Position numbers and translations under genes: made by a program. This document shows positions 6,406 through 8,595 of a stretch of 8,595 nucleotides of DNA, piece after piece (the first letter of the stretch is position 1; every line of letters begins with the position of its first letter). The DNA is taken from the NCBI GenBank assembly GCA_027451165.1, contig DAIDJX010000135.1, positions 1 through 8,595 of the forward strand, in the 5' to 3' direction. The notes beneath the pieces are model-generated. The model worked only from the letters and a program-made list of their open reading frames with translations, did no database searches and was not told the DNA's origin. Source of the stretch: Prolixibacteraceae bacterium. Lineage in GTDB: Bacteria; Bacteroidota; Bacteroidia; Bacteroidales; Prolixibacteraceae.

Positions 6406-8376
6406 ATGAACGAAGCAGAAGAAAAAGACTTGATTGTCAACGACAACGGGAATTACGGAGCAGATAGTATCCAGGTGCTGGAAGGCCTTGAGGCAGTAAG
6501 AAAACGTCCGGCAATGTACATCGGGGATGTGAACGAAAGAGGTTTGCACCACCTGGTTTATGAAGTGGTGGATAACTCCATTGATGAAGCGCTGGCCGGA
6601 TATTGTAAAAAAATTGAAGTCACCATACATGCCGACAACTCAATCACGGTAAAGGATGATGGCAGGGGAATTCCAACGGAACTGCATACGAAGGAAAACC
6701 GTTCCGCCCTCGAAGTAGCCCTTACGGTGTTACATGCCGGCGGAAAATTTGACAAACAATCCTACAAAGTTTCAGGAGGTCTGCACGGCGTCGGAGTTTC
6801 CTGTGTCAACGCCCTGTCTACCTACATGAAAGCTGAAATCCACCGCGAAGGGAAAATCTGGGTGCAGGAATACAACATCGGCAAGCCACTTTATCCGGTC
6901 AAAGAAACCGGTAAGGGAAACGATACGGGTACCATCATCACCTTCAAACCCGATCCGACCATTTTTCTGGTGACCACTTACAAGTACGAAGTGCTGACTG
7001 CCCGACTCCGCGAGCTGGCGTTTCTGAATGCAGGGATCAGCCTTAAAATCACCGACGAAAGAGAAGTGAATGAGGACGGTGGGTTCAAGTCAGAAACATA
7101 CCTGTCCAGTCAGGGACTGAAAGAATTTGTGGAATATCTGGATGATTCAAGGGTCAGGCTCACCCCGGAAATCATTAATGTGAGTACGGAAAAAAACGGC
7201 ATGCCCATCGAAATTGCCCTTCAGTACAACACCTCCTATTCCGAAAATGTCCATTCATATGTAAATAACATCAACACCATTGAAGGAGGTACCCATCTCA
7301 CCGGCTTCAGGCGTGGTTTGACAAGAACCATGAAGAATTATGCCGACCAGTCGGGACTGCTTTCCAAACTGAAAATTGACATCAACGGCGATGATTTCCG
7401 GGAAGGACTCACCGCTGTGATATCGGTGAAAGTGCAGGAGCCGCAGTTTGAAGGCCAGACCAAGACTAAACTCGGAAATTCCGAAGTCACTGCAGCAGTG
7501 GATCAGGCAGTCAGCGAAATGCTTACCAACTACCTGGAAGAAAATCCCAAGGCGGCAAGGATCATCATGGACAAGGTGATTTTGGCGGCTCAGGCGCGGG
7601 TTGCAGCGCGGAAAGCCCGCGAAATGGTTCAGCGGAAGAATGCTCTCACCGGTGGCGGTTTACCCGGAAAGCTGACCGACTGTTCAGAACGCGATCCCGA
7701 AAAATGCGAGCTGTTCCTGGTGGAGGGTGACTCTGCCGGAGGTACGGCCAAACAGGGTCGTGACCGCCGGTATCAGGCCATTCTGCCCCTCAGGGGAAAA
7801 ATCCTGAATGTGGAAAAGGCCATGCAGCATAAAATCTTCGAGAACGAAGAAATCAAGAATATTTTCACAGCACTGGGCGTAACCATCGGTACCGACGAAG
7901 ATACGAAAGAGCTCAACCTCAGTAAACTGCGCTACCACAAGGTAATCATTATGACCGACGCCGATGTGGATGGCAGTCATATCGACACCCTGATCATGAC
8001 CTTCTTCTTCCGTTACATGCAGGAACTGATCCGCAGGGGTCACCTTTACCTGGCCACTCCACCGCTCTATCTGGTTAAGAAAGGGAAAAAAGAGCAGTAT
8101 GCCTGGTCGGAACAACAGCGTATACAGCTGATCTCGGAATGGGCCGAAGGAAATGAATCTTCTGTAAATATTCAGCGTTACAAAGGTTTGGGAGAAATGA
8201 ACGCGGAACAACTTTGGGTAACCACCATGAACCCGGAATTCAGAACCCTCCAGCAGGTCACCATCGAAAACGCCGCGGAAGCAGACCATATTTTCGCCAT
8301 GCTAATGGGCGACGATGTTCCTCCCCGCCGGAAATTCATTGAGGATCATGCGGTCTATGCCAATATTGATGCCTGA
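6406..8376 (+). CDS. gyrB: DNA gyrase subunit B
   Basis: GyrB is the ATPase and TOPRIM subunit of the A2B2 gyrase, which introduces negative supercoils into DNA. The 656 residues carry the full family pattern. The GHKL ATPase domain has YEVVDNSIDEALAGY with general base E53 and Mg-binding N57, DDGRGIP starting at D84, and the lid region KVSGGLHGVGVS. The transducer has QTKTKLG with the QTK lysine at K353. The TOPRIM domain has LVEGDSAGG (E440) and DADVDG (D518, D520, D522), followed by QRYKGLGEMN and the C-terminal tail. QRYKGLG, the ending GDDVPPRRKFIEDHAVYANI and overall similarity to Bacteroides GyrB argue for GyrB over ParE. It lacks the insert of about 170 residues found in gammaproteobacterial GyrB, as usual outside that group. 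The frame is open upstream to a TTG at 6337, but that region is the terminator and promoter, so the ATG at 6406 is chosen. The gene ends in tandem in-frame stops, TGA at 8374 and TAA at 8377. It is expected to be the target of quinolone and coumarin antibiotics. Confidence 0.98.
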   Translation: MNEAEEKDLIVNDNGNYGADSIQVLEGLEAVRKRPAMYIGDVNERGLHHLVYEVVDNSIDEALAGYCKKIEVTIHADNSITVKDDGRGIPTELHTKENRSALEVALTVLHAGGKFDKQSYKVSGGLHGVGVSCVNALSTYMKAEIHREGKIWVQEYNIGKPLYPVKETGKGNDTGTIITFKPDPTIFLVTTYKYEVLTARLRELAFLNAGISLKITDEREVNEDGGFKSETYLSSQGLKEFVEYLDDSRVRLTPEIINVSTEKNGMPIEIALQYNTSYSENVHSYVNNINTIEGGTHLTGFRRGLTRTMKNYADQSGLLSKLKIDINGDDFREGLTAVISVKVQEPQFEGQTKTKLGNSEVTAAVDQAVSEMLTNYLEENPKAARIIMDKVILAAQARVAARKAREMVQRKNALTGGGLPGKLTDCSERDPEKCELFLVEGDSAGGTAKQGRDRRYQAILPLRGKILNVEKAMQHKIFENEEIKNIFTALGVTIGTDEDTKELNLSKLRYHKVIIMTDADVDGSHIDTLIMTFFFRYMQELIRRGHLYLATPPLYLVKKGKKEQYAWSEQQRIQLISEWAEGNESSVNIQRYKGLGEMNAEQLWVTTMNPEFRTLQQVTIENAAEADHIFAMLMGDDVPPRRKFIEDHAVYANIDA

Positions 8377-8386
8377 TAATGTTTCG

Positions 8387-8493
8387 TATATTTCGGATTT
8401 CGGATTTGAGATTTCGGATTTACCTTCGGACTCTCCTGCATTTCAATCCGAAATCGTACATCCGAAATCCGAAATTCCTATTACCTGATACCA
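8387..8493. repeat. Intergenic ATTTCGGATTT repeat element, copy B (inverted-repeat hairpin form)
   Basis: Positions 8387-8422 repeat the 36-bp core of the copy at 1266-1301 without mismatch. This copy also carries the opposite orientation, AATCCGAAAT at 8445-8454 and AAATCCGAAAT at 8465-8475. Together they make a long imperfect hairpin. The outer arm ATTTCGGATTTCGGAT (8390-8405) pairs perfectly with 8460-8475 over 16 bp. The inner arm GATTTCGGATT (8410-8420) pairs perfectly with 8445-8455 over 11 bp. A 4x4 internal loop lies between the arms and a terminal loop of about 24 nt caps them. CTGATACCA at 8485-8493 matches the downstream flank of the other copy. The hairpin lies between the gyrB stop and the next start codon. 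No T-tract follows, so it is not a classical intrinsic terminator, though it could attenuate transcription or protect the gyrB 3' end (inferred). Confidence 0.9.
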
Positions 8494-8500
8494 TCACTCT

Positions 8501-8595
8501 ATGAATGTCTGCGTGTTTTGTTCCTCCAGCAACGCCTTGGCTGAAATCTATTTCCATGAAGCGGAAACATTGGGAACGCTGCTTGGTGAGCATGG
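8501..8595 (+). CDS. N-terminus of a LOG-family (TIGR00730) Rossmann-fold protein, cut by the window end
   Basis: The ATG at 8501 opens a frame that runs off the window after 31 complete codons. The translation begins MNVCVFCSSSNALAEIYFHE and continues AETLGTLLGEH. It matches the N-terminal beta-strand and nucleotide-binding loop of LOG-family proteins (cytokinin riboside 5'-monophosphate phosphoribohydrolase type), whose usual form is VCVFCGSS, then a Y, then A..LG.LLA..G. The diagnostic PGGxGTxxE motif would lie outside the window. Family members hydrolyse the N-glycosidic bond of nucleoside 5'-monophosphates; the substrate here cannot be inferred. The first Gly of the GSS loop is Ser here. 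The gene starts 124 nt after gyrB, in the same direction, with the hairpin repeat between them and no TAnnTTTG box visible in the last 25 bases before the ATG. Confidence 0.8.
   Translation, partial: MNVCVFCSSSNALAEIYFHEAETLGTLLGEH

Noticed and set aside
7684..8289. 201-codon open frame antisense to gyrB
   Set aside because: It lies wholly within the conserved TOPRIM coding region, encodes no recognisable domain and has no promoter signal; it is a shadow frame.
6406..8376. ParE (topoisomerase IV subunit B) instead of GyrB
   Set aside because: The QRYKGLGEMN form, the N-terminal VLEGLEAVRKRPAMYIGD region and the YANIDA tail match Bacteroidota GyrB closely.
8476..8500. Dedicated promoter or ribosome-binding site for the LOG-family gene
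   Set aside because: No TAnnTTTG box, TTTG element or purine-rich site is visible in this stretch; the gene may be read from gyrB or from a promoter I cannot recognise.

Overview
The window looks like a piece of a Bacteroidota chromosome, probably Bacteroidales-like. The GyrB sequence has the short form of about 650 residues and ends in YANIDA. Promoters carry the TAnnTTTG type of -7 box, start codons lack Shine-Dalgarno sequences, and signal peptides end in an Ala-Gln junction. The region is typical of the core genome: no tRNA, rRNA, CRISPR array, transposase or phage gene is visible.

Layout from left to right. (1) Positions 3-383 are the C-terminal end of a TPR-repeat protein whose start lies outside the window. 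(2) A convergent gene on the minus strand encodes the FtsE cell-division ATPase (best start at 1141, end 422). No ftsX is next to it. (3) The divergent intergenic region 1172-1409 holds two outward-facing promoters with the same -7 box. Between them is a tandem repeat built on ATTTCGGATTT. (4) A two-gene operon follows: a secreted TPR protein of 1021 residues (1410-4475), then, 11 bases later, an outer-membrane beta-barrel protein of 609 residues (4487-6316). Its C-terminus resembles a TonB-dependent receptor, but there is no room for a plug domain. A strong intrinsic terminator (6336-6371) closes the operon. (5) gyrB (6406-8376) starts just after that terminator, from its own promoter. (6) A second ATTTCGGATTT element, folded as a long imperfect inverted repeat, separates gyrB from the 5' end of a LOG-family (TIGR00730) gene, which is cut by the window end at 8595.

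The genes do not form one pathway. FtsE belongs to divisome and peptidoglycan control. The TPR/barrel pair looks like an envelope module with a periplasmic scaffold and an outer-membrane partner; this is inferred from secretion signals and operon structure. GyrB is the ATPase subunit of DNA gyrase, and LOG proteins act on nucleotide monophosphates. The points most worth a second look are the plugless receptor-like barrel with its giant TPR partner, and the interspersed ATTTCGGATTT family. That family has a 36-bp identical core in two intergenic regions about 7 kb apart, in a direct-repeat form in one and a hairpin form in the other. I see no clear new defence or mobile system.
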